Source: an uncultured Eubacteriales bacterium
Lineage (GTDB): Bacteria > Bacillota > Clostridia > Christensenellales > UBA1242
DNA length: 16,644 bases
NCBI GenBank assembly: GCA_902796285.1
Contig: CADBOH010000003.1
Coordinates: forward strand, 1-16,644
Direction of reading: 5' to 3'
Part shown: positions 1-6,767 of the stretch, piece after piece
Position numbering within the stretch: position 1 is the first letter of the stretch
Layout: the number at the start of each line of letters is the position of its first letter
Notes under the pieces: generated by a model
Databases searched by the model: none
Told to the model about the DNA's origin: nothing
The model's input: only the letters and a program-made list of their open reading frames with translations
Position numbers and translations under genes: made by a program

Positions 1-609
1 AAAGATAAAGGTAAAACTGGAAAAGTAACTGCAGTTTATGCTGACACAAACAAGGTTCTCGTTGAAAATGTTAACATTGTTGCAAAACATCAAAAACCAA
101 AGTCTCAACAAGACAAGGGTGGAATCTTTAAAAGACCTGCTCCAATCGACGCATCAAACGTTTTAGTAGTTTGTCCAGTTTGCGGAAAAGCAACAAGAGT
201 TGCTCACGCAGAAGTTGATGGCAAAAAAGTTAGAGTGTGCAAAAAATGTAACGCATCTCTTGACAAAGCTTTCGTAAAACAAACAAAGAAGGAAGCTAAG
301 AAAACAATTAAGGCTGCTGACCTTAAAAAAGCAAAACTCACTGCAGTTGCTCCTAAGAAAGAAGCTGCTCCAGTAGAAGAAAAAGTAGTTGAAACAAAAG
401 CTGCAACAAAAACAACAGCAAAAAAGACAACTACAACTAAAAAAGTAGCTGCACCAAAGACTGAAGAAGCTAAGAGTGCTACAAAAACAACAGCAAAAAC
501 TACAGCTACAAAAACAACAGCAAAAACTACAGCTGCAAAAACAACTACAAAAACTGCAGCTAAAACCACAACAACAAAAAAGTCGACAGCAAAAAAGGAA
601 GCTAAATAG
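1..609 (+). CDS. rplX: 50S ribosomal protein L24, 5'-truncated by the window, with a long Lys/Thr/Ala C-terminal tail
   Basis: L24 is an early-assembly protein of the large ribosomal subunit that binds 23S rRNA near the polypeptide tunnel exit. Reading frame 1 is open from base 1 to the TAG at 607-609. It begins inside the KOW motif (KDKGKTGKV), so roughly 15 N-terminal residues are missing. The body continues with VLVENVNIVAKH and then a four-cysteine ribbon (visible residues C58, C61, C80, C83), as in zinc-type L24 proteins. The domain should end near visible residue 90; about 110 further residues are almost only K, T, A, E and V. This tail includes a nonapeptide TKTTAKTTA encoded twice by an exact 27-bp tandem repeat. 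Most bacterial L24 proteins are only about 100-110 residues long in total, so the tail is unusual. It is probably disordered and strongly basic (inference). The TAG stop is fused to the rplE Shine-Dalgarno. Confidence 0.95.
   Translation, partial: KDKGKTGKVTAVYADTNKVLVENVNIVAKHQKPKSQQDKGGIFKRPAPIDASNVLVVCPVCGKATRVAHAEVDGKKVRVCKKCNASLDKAFVKQTKKEAKKTIKAADLKKAKLTAVAPKKEAAPVEEKVVETKAATKTTAKKTTTTKKVAAPKTEEAKSATKTTAKTTATKTTAKTTAAKTTTKTAAKTTTTKKSTAKKEAK
481..561 (+). repeat. 27-bp tandem repeat inside the rplX tail (2 exact copies plus 1 degenerate)
   Basis: Bases 481-507 and 508-534 are identical 27-mers, each encoding TKTTAKTTA in frame. Bases 535-561 are a third copy differing at about four positions (AKTTTKTAA). 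A partial related unit lies further upstream, from about 403. Because the unit is a multiple of three, gain or loss of copies would keep the frame. Seen directly in the sequence. Confidence 0.9.
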
Positions 610-618
610 GAGTAAATA

Positions 619-1170
619 ATGGCTAAAGAACAAAACAGAATTTTAGAAAAATACAAAACAGAAGTTGTTCCTGCTCTTATTAAAGAATTTGGTTACAAAA
701 ATGTAAACGAAGTTCCAAAACTTGTTAAGATTAGTCTTAACATGGGACTTGGTGAAGTTAAAGGAAATTCAAAAAGCTTCAATATCGCTGTTGAAGAACT
801 TGCAGTTATCGCTGGACAAAAGCCAGTTGTTACAACTGCTAAAAAATCAATTTCCAACTTCGGTTTGAGAGAAGGACAAAAAGTTGGTGCTAAAGTTACT
901 CTTAGAGGAGACAGAATGTATGAATTCTTTGACAGACTCACTGCAATCGCTCTTCCTAAGGTGAGAGACTTTAGAGGGATTTCTGATAAGTCATTTGATG
1001 GCAAAGGAAATTATTCTATGGGAATTAAGGAACAATTAATTTTCCCTGAAATCGTATATGAAAAAGTCGAAAAAATCAGAGGTTTTGATATTACTTTTGT
1101 TACTACTGCTAAGACCAACGAAGAAGCTAAAGCTTTACTTAAGGCACTTGGATTGCCTTTTGCTAAATAG
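619..1170 (+). CDS. rplE: 50S ribosomal protein L5
   Basis: L5 binds 5S rRNA and helps place the central protuberance of the large subunit. The 183-residue product has the usual family length (about 180). It opens with LEKYKTEVVPALIKEFGYKN and contains the conserved KISLNMGLGEV, GQKPVVTTAKKSISNF, VTLRGDRMYEFFDRL and RDFRGIS segments, and ends in the typical TTAKTNEEAKALL stretch. The ATG follows AGGAG with a 6-nt spacer; that AGGAG includes the last bases of the rplX stop codon. It sits between rplX and rpsN, the standard spc-operon position. The TAG stop again merges with the next gene's ribosome binding site, which suggests coupled translation. Identity is secure. Confidence 0.98.
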   Translation: MAKEQNRILEKYKTEVVPALIKEFGYKNVNEVPKLVKISLNMGLGEVKGNSKSFNIAVEELAVIAGQKPVVTTAKKSISNFGLREGQKVGAKVTLRGDRMYEFFDRLTAIALPKVRDFRGISDKSFDGKGNYSMGIKEQLIFPEIVYEKVEKIRGFDITFVTTAKTNEEAKALLKALGLPFAK

Positions 1171-1178
1171 GAGAAAAT

Positions 1179-1364
1179 ATGGCTAGAAAAGCATTGATTG
1201 AAAAACAAAAAAGAACACAAAAGTATAAAACTCGTGAATACACTAGATGTTCACTTTGCGGAAGACCACACGCAGTTCTTAGAAAATACGGAATCTGCAG
1301 AGTTTGCTTCCGTGAACTTGCAAACAAAGGTGAAATACCTGGTGTTAAAAAGTCAAGCTGGTAA
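1179..1364 (+). CDS. rpsZ: 30S ribosomal protein S14, short zinc-binding type
   Basis: S14 is a late-assembling protein of the 30S head near the decoding region. This is the 61-residue zinc form (also called rpsN type Z), not the about 90-100-residue zinc-free form. It carries C24xxC27 and C40xxC43 within TRCSLCGRPHAVLRKYGICR, and ends with the family-typical SSW. The start codon follows TAGGAG with a 5-nt spacer, and that motif contains the rplE stop. In many Bacillota a zinc-free paralogue elsewhere in the genome replaces this protein when zinc is scarce; none is visible here. It lies between rplE and rpsH, as expected. Confidence 0.98.
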   Translation: MARKALIEKQKRTQKYKTREYTRCSLCGRPHAVLRKYGICRVCFRELANKGEIPGVKKSSW

Positions 1365-1378
1365 TAAAGGAGGAAAAA

Positions 1379-1777
1379 ATGTTAGTTACAGATCCAATCG
1401 CAGATATGCTTACTAGAATTCGTAATGCAATTCAAGTAAAACATGAAAATGTTAGCATTCCTGCTTCAAATGAAAAACGTGCTATTGCAAAAATCCTTCT
1501 TGATGAAGGCTACATCGTTTCTTATGAAGAAGTAGAAAAAGACAATCACAAAAATATCGTTATCGTTTTGAAGTATGATGAAACTGGAGACAGCGTAATC
1601 CAAGGACTTAGAAGAATTTCTAAACCTGGTCTTCGTATCTATGCTCAAAAAGATAAACTTCCAAAAGTTATAAGCGGACTTGGAATCGCTATTATCTCTA
1701 CAAACAAGGGTATTGTTACTGATAAAGAAGCAAGAAAACTTGGTGTAGGCGGCGAAGTTCTCGCTTATGTATGGTAA
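1379..1777 (+). CDS. rpsH: 30S ribosomal protein S8
   Basis: S8 is a primary 16S rRNA-binding protein that organises the 30S platform; in some bacteria it also represses its own operon by binding spc mRNA (family knowledge, not shown here). The 132-residue product has the normal length. It begins with the conserved TDPIADMLTRIRNA and ends with the diagnostic GVGGEVLAYVW; SKPGLRIYA and a GLGIAIISTNKG segment lie between. The ribosome binding site AAGGAGG stands 5 nt before the ATG, just after a double TAA-TAA stop of rpsZ. Its own TAA runs directly into the rplF Shine-Dalgarno (TAAGGAGG). Confidence 0.98.
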   Translation: MLVTDPIADMLTRIRNAIQVKHENVSIPASNEKRAIAKILLDEGYIVSYEEVEKDNHKNIVIVLKYDETGDSVIQGLRRISKPGLRIYAQKDKLPKVISGLGIAIISTNKGIVTDKEARKLGVGGEVLAYVW

Positions 1778-1786
1778 GGAGGAAGT

Positions 1787-2335
1787 ATGTCAAGAATAGG
1801 TAAAGAGTTAATTGTTATGCCTGCTGGCGTAACTGCAAAATTTGAAAACGATACACTTACTGTTACAGGTCCAAAAGGAACTTTAACACGATATGTTAAC
1901 AATGTTATTAAGGTAAACATTGATGGACAAAACCTTTCTTTTGAAATTGCAAAAGAAACTCCAGACGCAAATGCTAAGCATGGTCTTTACAGAGCTCTCG
2001 CACACAACATGGTTGTTGGCGTAAGTGAAGGATTTAAAAAGACACTTTTGATCAACGGTGTTGGTTACAAAGCAAGCGTTAATGGCAACAAACTTGTTAT
2101 GAACCTTGGGTTCTCTCATCAAGTTGAAGTTGCAATTCCTGAAGGAATTCAAGTTGTTTGTCCAAATGCCACAGAAGTACAAATTTCTGGGTATGACAAA
2201 CAAAAAGTAGGTCAATTTGCATCTAATATTAAAGATATTAGACCAGTTGAACCTTATCATGGTTATGGTATTAGATACTCTGACCAAGTAGTAATTAGAA
2301 AAGTCGGAAAAACTGCTGGTAAAGGCAAGAAATAG
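1787..2335 (+). CDS. rplF: 50S ribosomal protein L6
   Basis: L6 lies at the base of the L7/L12 stalk close to the factor-binding, sarcin-ricin region of the large subunit. The 182-residue protein has the usual two-fold structure: an N-terminal MSRIGKELI...GPKGTL half and a C-terminal half with NGVGYKASVNGNKLVMNLGF and ISGYDKQKVGQFASNIKDI. The normally conserved PPEPYKGKGIRY box reads PVEPYHGYGIRY here, a modest divergence. The tail is basic (AGKGKK). The start follows GGAGG by only 4 nt, and the TAG stop is part of the downstream TAGGAG site for rplR. Confidence 0.97.
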   Translation: MSRIGKELIVMPAGVTAKFENDTLTVTGPKGTLTRYVNNVIKVNIDGQNLSFEIAKETPDANAKHGLYRALAHNMVVGVSEGFKKTLLINGVGYKASVNGNKLVMNLGFSHQVEVAIPEGIQVVCPNATEVQISGYDKQKVGQFASNIKDIRPVEPYHGYGIRYSDQVVIRKVGKTAGKGKK

Positions 2336-2348
2336 GAGAGAACTTTAA

Positions 2349-2717
2349 ATGATTAACAAAACTAATAAAAATCAAGAAAGACTTGTTCGTCATAAGAGAG
2401 TTAGAAATAAAGTTGTTGGAACAAACGCTAGACCTCGTCTTTGTGTTTATAGAACACTCGCTCAAATCTATGCTCAAATTATTGACGACGAGGCAGGAGT
2501 TACTCTTTGTTCTGCCTCAACGCTCGACCCTGAAGTTAAAAAAGCATGCGAAGGAAAAACAAAAACTCAGCAAGCTCAACTTGTTGGGGAAACTGTTGCT
2601 AAACGTGCACTTGACATGAAAATAACAGAAGTTGTTTTTGACAGAGGTGGTTACATTTATATCGGACGTGTTCAGGCTCTTGCAGATGCTGCTAGAGAAG
2701 CTGGACTTAAATTCTAG
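2349..2717 (+). CDS. rplR: 50S ribosomal protein L18
   Basis: L18 binds 5S rRNA together with L5 in the central protuberance. The 122-residue product matches family length and shows an [12 protein letters not shown] basic segment, [17 protein letters not shown] and the C-terminal [26 protein letters not shown]-type ending (near residues 96-122). The family ending is normally [23 protein letters not shown], so the match is close. The start codon is about 10 nt downstream of TAGGAG, a longer spacer than its neighbours use. The TAG stop is embedded in the TAGGAGG ribosome binding site of rpsE. Confidence 0.97.
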   Translation: [122 protein letters not shown]

Positions 2718-2726
2718 GAGGAAATT

Positions 2727-3332
2727 ATGGCAGAAAATGAACAATTGAACGTAGAAAATGTTGCTACTGAAACAGCTAATGAGCCAAAGGGTAATAGAAA
2801 ACAAAACTTCGCAGGAAAAAACAAGGGTGACAGAAAAGAAAGAGCCCCAAGAAAAGAAGTTAGTGAATTCGATAAAAGAGTCGTATCAGTAAGAAGAGTT
2901 ACAAAAGTAGTTAAGGGTGGCCGTACACTCCGCTTCTCAGCTTTGGTTGTTGTCGGTGACGGCAAGGGCAGAGTTGGTCTTGGAATCGGTAAGAGCAAGG
3001 ACGTAAGTTCTGCTATTGAAAAGGCTACTACAATTGCTAAGAGAAATGTTAAGAATATTCCTATCGTTGATGGAACTATTCCACACGAAACAACTGGAAA
3101 ATTCTCAGCAACACAAATTCTTTTATTGCCAGCTAGACAAGGTACCGGTGTTATTGCTGGTGGTTCTGCTCGTGCGGTTATCGAACTTGCAGGTATCAAA
3201 GATATCGTTACAAAGACTCACGGTTCTTCAAATAAAATCAACTGCGTAAAAGCTACAATGGAAGGCCTTCTTAGCCTTAAAACTAAGGAAGAGATTGCTA
3301 GACGTCGTGGCAAAAGCGTAGAGGAAATCTAA
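2727..3332 (+). CDS. rpsE: 30S ribosomal protein S5 with an extended polar N-terminus
   Basis: S5 sits on the back of the 30S subunit near the mRNA entry and the decoding site and influences accuracy. The core from about residue 45 is canonical: DKRVVSVRRVTKVVKGGR, LRFSALVVVGDGKGRVGLG, LLPARQGTGVIAGG and HGSSNKINCVKATMEGL. At 201 residues it is about 35 longer than the Bacillus subtilis protein. The extra length is an N-terminal stretch that starts acidic (residues 1-20) and becomes rich in K, R, N and G (21-44), probably disordered. The ATG is the only start well placed behind AGGAGG (5-nt spacer), so the extension looks genuine. Its stop forms TAAGGGGG, the presumed rpmD ribosome binding site. 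Confidence 0.97.
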   Translation: MAENEQLNVENVATETANEPKGNRKQNFAGKNKGDRKERAPRKEVSEFDKRVVSVRRVTKVVKGGRTLRFSALVVVGDGKGRVGLGIGKSKDVSSAIEKATTIAKRNVKNIPIVDGTIPHETTGKFSATQILLLPARQGTGVIAGGSARAVIELAGIKDIVTKTHGSSNKINCVKATMEGLLSLKTKEEIARRRGKSVEEI

Positions 3333-3344
3333 GGGGGTTTTGTC

Positions 3345-3539
3345 ATGGCAAATAAAAAAGAAAAAATGCTTAAAGTTACTTGGGTAAGGAGCGCAATTGG
3401 TTACAACAAAAACCAAGCTAAGATTATCGAAGCTCTTGGATTTAAAAAATTGAACCAAACAAGAATTCTCCCAGATAACGATTCAATTAGAGGAAGCCTT
3501 CATCACGTGGCTCACCTTGTAACAGTAGAGGAGGCATAA
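3345..3539 (+). CDS. rpmD: 50S ribosomal protein L30
   Basis: L30 is a small large-subunit protein found in bacteria between S5 and L15. The 64-residue product shows the family pattern: LKVTWVRSAIGYNKNQAKIIEALGFKKLNQ near the N-terminal half, and a C-terminal IRGSLHHVAHLVTVEE, comparable to the usual RGMINKVKHLVKVEE. A short charged leader (MANKKEKM) precedes the core. The ribosome binding site is the G-rich AAGGGGG, 7 nt before the ATG. The stop TAA (3537-3539) is directly followed by the rplO ATG with no gap, and the rplO Shine-Dalgarno lies inside the last rpmD codons, so the two are very likely translationally coupled. Confidence 0.96.
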   Translation: MANKKEKMLKVTWVRSAIGYNKNQAKIIEALGFKKLNQTRILPDNDSIRGSLHHVAHLVTVEEA

Positions 3540-3989
3540 ATGATGGAACTCGAAAATTTAAAACCAGCACAAGGTGCTACAACTAAAAAAGTTAGAGTTG
3601 GTAGAGGCATCGGCAGCGGTATAGGTAAAACAAGTGGCAAAGGCCACAAAGGTCAAAACGCTCGTAGTGGGGGCGGAGTTAGACCTGGATTTGAGGGTGG
3701 AAATATCCCAATGATCAGAAAAGTCCCAATGAGAGGATTTAATAATAAAAACTTTGCTAAGAGATATGCTTGCGTTAATGTGGGCGAACTCGAAGCATTT
3801 GAAGCAAACGCAGTTATCGATCAAGAACTTTTGTATCAAACTAGATTCATTGGTAAACGCAGCGAATATGGTCTTAAAGTTTTAGGTGATGGAGAAATCA
3901 CAAAACCTATTACAGTAAGATGTAATAAAATAACTAAACAGGCTAGAGAAAAAATTGAAAAAGTTGGCGGCAAAGTAGAGGAGATTTAA
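3540..3989 (+). CDS. rplO: 50S ribosomal protein L15
   Basis: L15 is a 23S rRNA-binding assembly protein. The product begins ELENLKPAQGA and continues with VGRGIGSGIGKTSGKGHKGQ, RSGGGVRPGFEGG and PMIRKVPMRGF, the classic glycine-rich L15 N-terminal region. The C-terminal half has LKVLGDGEITKPITVR and ends KVGGKVEEI. Length is normal (about 149). Two adjacent ATGs (3540 and 3543) could start translation. AGAGGAGG ends 5 nt before the first and 8 nt before the second; the first matches the short spacers used by neighbouring genes, so it is listed, but the second is equally possible. secY follows after 3 nt. Confidence 0.97.
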   Translation: MMELENLKPAQGATTKKVRVGRGIGSGIGKTSGKGHKGQNARSGGGVRPGFEGGNIPMIRKVPMRGFNNKNFAKRYACVNVGELEAFEANAVIDQELLYQTRFIGKRSEYGLKVLGDGEITKPITVRCNKITKQAREKIEKVGGKVEEI

Positions 3990-3992
3990 TAG

Positions 3993-5279
3993 ATGTTTAG
4001 AACGATAATTGACGCATTTAAAGTAAAAGAACTAAGGAAAAAAATCTTTATAACCCTTTTGCTATTATTAGTTTATAGAGTCGGTTGCTGGATCCCTTGT
4101 ATTGGATTCTCAACTGATGCTATTTTCGCGAATAGCACAGGACTTGGATTCTTTGAACTTATGAACATGGTCAGTGGTGGTGCTTTAAAGAACTGCTCAG
4201 TGCTCTCACTAGGCGTTTCTCCATACATCACATCTTCCATTGTAGTTCAACTTCTTGTTTATGCGGTCCCAGCACTTGAAAGATGGTCAAAAAGCGGTGA
4301 AGACGGAAGAAGAAAAATCAACTTCTTAACACGTATTGTTGCTTTGCTTTTGGCAATTGCTCAGGCAGTTGGTATTGTTGTTGCTTATTCAGGCAGCATT
4401 GACAACAACCTTTCAGGTATGCCAGTATGGCTTGTAGGCTGTGGCGTAGTTTTAACTATGGTTGCAGGTGCTATGTTTACAGTTTGGCTTGGTGAAAGAA
4501 TCACCGATCTTGGAATTGGAAACGGTACAAGCTTACTTATCTTCGTTGGTATCTTATCTTCTGCAGGCACAAGCATTTTCAATGTTATTCGTGCCGCTAC
4601 TCAAGATATCACTTACATTTGGTATCTCGTTGTATTCCTTGTTGCAGTTGTTCTTATTTTCGCATTTATTGTATTTATGGATGGTGGGGAAAGAAGAATA
4701 CCTGTTCAATATGCAAAGCAGATTAAGGGGAGAAAAATGTATGGCGGACAAAGTCAATTTATCCCAATTAGAGTTAATGCAACGGGCGTTATGCCAATCA
4801 TTTTCGCATCAGCTCTATTAACTTTCCCACAACTTATAATCTCAATTTTCTGGCCACATGTTACATGGTATAGCAACTGGCTTGGAACAAATTCATGGTT
4901 ATATATTGTATTAACAGCGGTTCTTATTCTATTGTTTGCATTCTTGTATTCAAAGATTACATTCAATGCAGAGGATGTTGCTAAGAGAATTAAACAACAG
5001 GGCGGAATAATTACTGGATATCGTCCAGGCAAGCCTACATCTGATTATCTTAACAAAGTATCAAATAGAATTACAGCTTTTGGAGCATTCTTCCTTGCAA
5101 TTATTGCACTTATTCCTTCTTTGGCATTTAAGGCTTTGGGAGATTTTGCAGGTGCATCAATCTTGATTAATGCTTTCTCAGCTACAGGACTTATGATCGT
5201 TGTTTCAGTTGCTTTGGAACTCGAAAAACAATTGTCAGCTCAAATGATTATGAGAAATCACAAAGGATTTTTGAGCTAA
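3993..5279 (+). CDS. secY: Protein translocase channel subunit SecY
   Basis: SecY forms the membrane channel through which SecA or the ribosome pushes preproteins. The 428-residue protein has ten hydrophobic helices at about 17-37, 72-92, 112-132, 144-165, 178-196, 208-229, 265-287, 300-320, 360-380 and 389-410. Diagnostic elements are the plug region after TM1 (GLGFFELMNMVSGGAL), SLGVSPYITSSI (TM2), the cytoplasmic loop ERRIPVQYAK (233-242) with MYGGQSQFIPIRVN, and the C5 loop GGIITGYRPGKPT with the conserved arginine at 344. The C-terminus QMIMRNHKGFLS fits family members. It lies directly downstream of rplO in the spc operon as usual. The 97-nt gap to adk is the largest internal gap of the cluster and holds a hairpin. 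Confidence 0.98.
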   Translation: MFRTIIDAFKVKELRKKIFITLLLLLVYRVGCWIPCIGFSTDAIFANSTGLGFFELMNMVSGGALKNCSVLSLGVSPYITSSIVVQLLVYAVPALERWSKSGEDGRRKINFLTRIVALLLAIAQAVGIVVAYSGSIDNNLSGMPVWLVGCGVVLTMVAGAMFTVWLGERITDLGIGNGTSLLIFVGILSSAGTSIFNVIRAATQDITYIWYLVVFLVAVVLIFAFIVFMDGGERRIPVQYAKQIKGRKMYGGQSQFIPIRVNATGVMPIIFASALLTFPQLIISIFWPHVTWYSNWLGTNSWLYIVLTAVLILLFAFLYSKITFNAEDVAKRIKQQGGIITGYRPGKPTSDYLNKVSNRITAFGAFFLAIIALIPSLAFKALGDFAGASILINAFSATGLMIVVSVALELEKQLSAQMIMRNHKGFLS

Positions 5280-5295
5280 AAATAAAAAGTATAAA

Positions 5296-5318
5296 AAATG
5301 GGGAATTTTTCCCCATTT
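5296..5318 (+). terminator. Perfect 10-bp hairpin between secY and adk; weak or opposite-strand terminator, or RNA processing/stabilising element
   Basis: AAATGGGGAA (5296-5305) pairs perfectly with TTCCCCATTT (5309-5318) across a TTT loop. On the + strand the stem is followed by GGAAATAC rather than a U-run, so efficient intrinsic termination of the operon is not expected. On the - strand the stem is followed by a run of T (complement of the A-run 5293-5298), which is the terminator-like orientation. It may attenuate, mark the 3' end of the spc part of the message, or block antisense transcription; which of these is inference. Confidence 0.55.
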
Positions 5319-5376
5319 GGAAATACTTGAAAATGCTACATCTAAATTTTGTTAATTTGATAAGGAGCAAAAATTT

Positions 5377-6003
5377 ATGAAAATTATTCTACTAGGTGCG
5401 CCGGGAAGCGGAAAAGGAACAATTGCAAAGAGAATTTCTCAAGATTATTCTATTCCACAAATCTCTACAGGTGACTTATTTAGAGCAATTGTTAAAGAAG
5501 AAAATGAATTTGCTAGAAAAATCAAAGAGATTTTGGCTAGTGGATCGCTTGTTCCTGATGAAATAACTATCAAGATGCTTAAAGACAGGATTGAAAAGGA
5601 AGATTGTAAAAATGGTTACATTTTAGATGGTTTTCCAAGGTCAATTCCTCAGGCTGAAGCACTTAAAAAGATAGCACAAATTGACACAGTACTGCTTGTT
5701 GATCTTCCATTTGATACAATCATTGAAAGACTATCAAGTAGAAGAACTTGCCCAAATTGTAGTGAAATTTATAGCACTGCAAAGTATGCGGGTGATACCT
5801 GCTTAAAGTGTGGACATAAAATTATTCAGCGCGATGACGATAAACCTGAAGCAATCAAACATCGTCTGGAAGTTTATGAAAAAACAACAGCACCACTCAT
5901 AAACTTCTACAGTGATAGACTGTTTAAAGTGTCAAATGATCGAGAGATTGATGAGACATATAGGTCTGTAAAAGCTTTTCTAGATAAAGCTGGGGAGGAA
6001 TAA
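5377..6003 (+). CDS. adk: Adenylate kinase, zinc-lid type
   Basis: Adenylate kinase interconverts ATP + AMP and 2 ADP in the cytoplasm. The 208-residue protein shows the P-loop GAPGSGKGT (7-15), the AMP-binding TGDLFR (31-36) and DGFPR (84-88), and a lid carrying C125xxC128 and C142xxC145, the zinc-stabilised lid common in Gram-positive enzymes. Active-site arginines QR (152) and HR (163) of the lid/core junction are present. Start ATG follows AAGGAG with about 10 nt. It is the first gene after the secY-adk hairpin; the gap contains a weak TTGAAA-like box, but any matching -10 would put the transcript start on the ribosome binding site, so I do not call a promoter. The stop overlaps the map start by one base (TAATG). 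Confidence 0.98.
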   Translation: MKIILLGAPGSGKGTIAKRISQDYSIPQISTGDLFRAIVKEENEFARKIKEILASGSLVPDEITIKMLKDRIEKEDCKNGYILDGFPRSIPQAEALKKIAQIDTVLLVDLPFDTIIERLSSRRTCPNCSEIYSTAKYAGDTCLKCGHKIIQRDDDKPEAIKHRLEVYEKTTAPLINFYSDRLFKVSNDREIDETYRSVKAFLDKAGEE

Positions 6004-6746
6004 TGAATAATTTATCTCCTGCGGAACTTGTTCTTGTAAAAAAGGCTTGTGAAATAACGAGAGATGCATTAAATTATGCTCAAACGCTTATTAAACCAGG
6101 CATTTCAACCAAAGAACTTGACATTTTGGTAGAAAAGTATATAATAGAATGTGGTGGTCGTCCTGCTTGTAAAGGTTATGAAGGCTTCCCTGCAACAATT
6201 TGTTCATCTGTAAATGATATGATTGTGCATGGCATTCCAAGTTTTCAAACAGTTTTAAAAGAAGGCGACATTATTAGCGTTGACCTTGTAGTTGAATACA
6301 AAGGCTACCATGGCGACGCTGCTAGAACTTTCCCAGTCGGCAAGATTTCACCTGAAAAACAAAGACTTATCGATGTAACAAGAGAGTGTTTTTTTAAGGG
6401 AATCGAGAATCTTAAGGTTGGACATAGACTTGGGGAATTATCACATGCAATTCAAACTCATGCCGAGACAAATGGTTACTCTGTTGTTAGAGAACTTGTT
6501 GGTCATGGCATTGGCAAGAAAATGCATGAACCACCAAACATACCAAACTATGGCAAAGTAACTGATGGACCATTAGTAACGGATAATGCAGTCCTTGCAG
6601 TTGAGCCTATGATTAATATGGGTAGAAAAGAGGTTTGGCTTGTTGAAGATGGCTGGGGTGTAGTCACCCGCGACGGAAAGCCGTCAGCACACTATGAAAA
6701 CACTGTTCATGTGACCAAAGACGGAATAGAAATCTGGACTTTATAA
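6003..6746 (+). CDS. map: Methionine aminopeptidase, type I
   Basis: Map removes the initiator methionine from nascent proteins using a dinuclear metal site. All five metal ligands are visible: D94 (SVDLVVEYKGY), D105 (GDAARTF), H168 (GHGIG), E201 (AVEPM) and E232 (HYENTV). The substrate-contact histidines H76 (IVHGIP) and H175 (MHEPPNIPNYG) are also present. At 247 residues it is a compact type I enzyme without an N-terminal zinc-finger extension. The ATG overlaps the adk stop (TAATG), a typical reinitiation arrangement, and GGGGAGG precedes it within adk. Adk-map pairing downstream of secY is standard for Gram-positive spc operons. Confidence 0.98.
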   Translation: MNNLSPAELVLVKKACEITRDALNYAQTLIKPGISTKELDILVEKYIIECGGRPACKGYEGFPATICSSVNDMIVHGIPSFQTVLKEGDIISVDLVVEYKGYHGDAARTFPVGKISPEKQRLIDVTRECFFKGIENLKVGHRLGELSHAIQTHAETNGYSVVRELVGHGIGKKMHEPPNIPNYGKVTDGPLVTDNAVLAVEPMINMGRKEVWLVEDGWGVVTRDGKPSAHYENTVHVTKDGIEIWTL

Positions 6747-6754
6747 GCTATTAT

Positions 6755-6758
6755 AGGA
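6755..6758 (+). promoter_or_regulatory. Ribosome binding site that decides the KOW-protein start
   Basis: AGGA at 6755-6758 abuts the ATG at 6759 with no spacer, too close for initiation there. It stands 9 nt before the in-frame ATG at 6768, which therefore is the better start. Confidence 0.5.
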
Positions 6759-6767
6759 ATGGTGAAA

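Noticed and set aside
163..656. Long minus-strand open frames rich in Phe/Cys or Val/Ala opposite rplX
   Set aside because: They are the complement of the Lys/Thr/Ala repeat codons of rplX. They have no ribosome binding site of their own and no known domain, and their composition is explained by the plus-strand repeat.
1883..2287. 134-residue minus-strand open frame inside rplF
   Set aside because: Antisense shadow of a secure ribosomal gene, with no start context and no family resemblance.
2714..3199. 161-residue minus-strand open frame opposite rpsE
   Set aside because: The plus strand is clearly S5 with family motifs throughout, and the antisense frame has no support.
4462..4821. 119-residue plus-strand frame inside secY
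   Set aside because: It is hydrophobic only because it shifts the reading of SecY membrane segments. No initiation site was found and SecY is intact in the other frame.
5327..5356. TTGAAA ... GTTAAT as a promoter of adk
   Set aside because: The -10 match is poor and the spacing is 18; transcription would begin on the ribosome binding site itself. Too weak to list as a feature.
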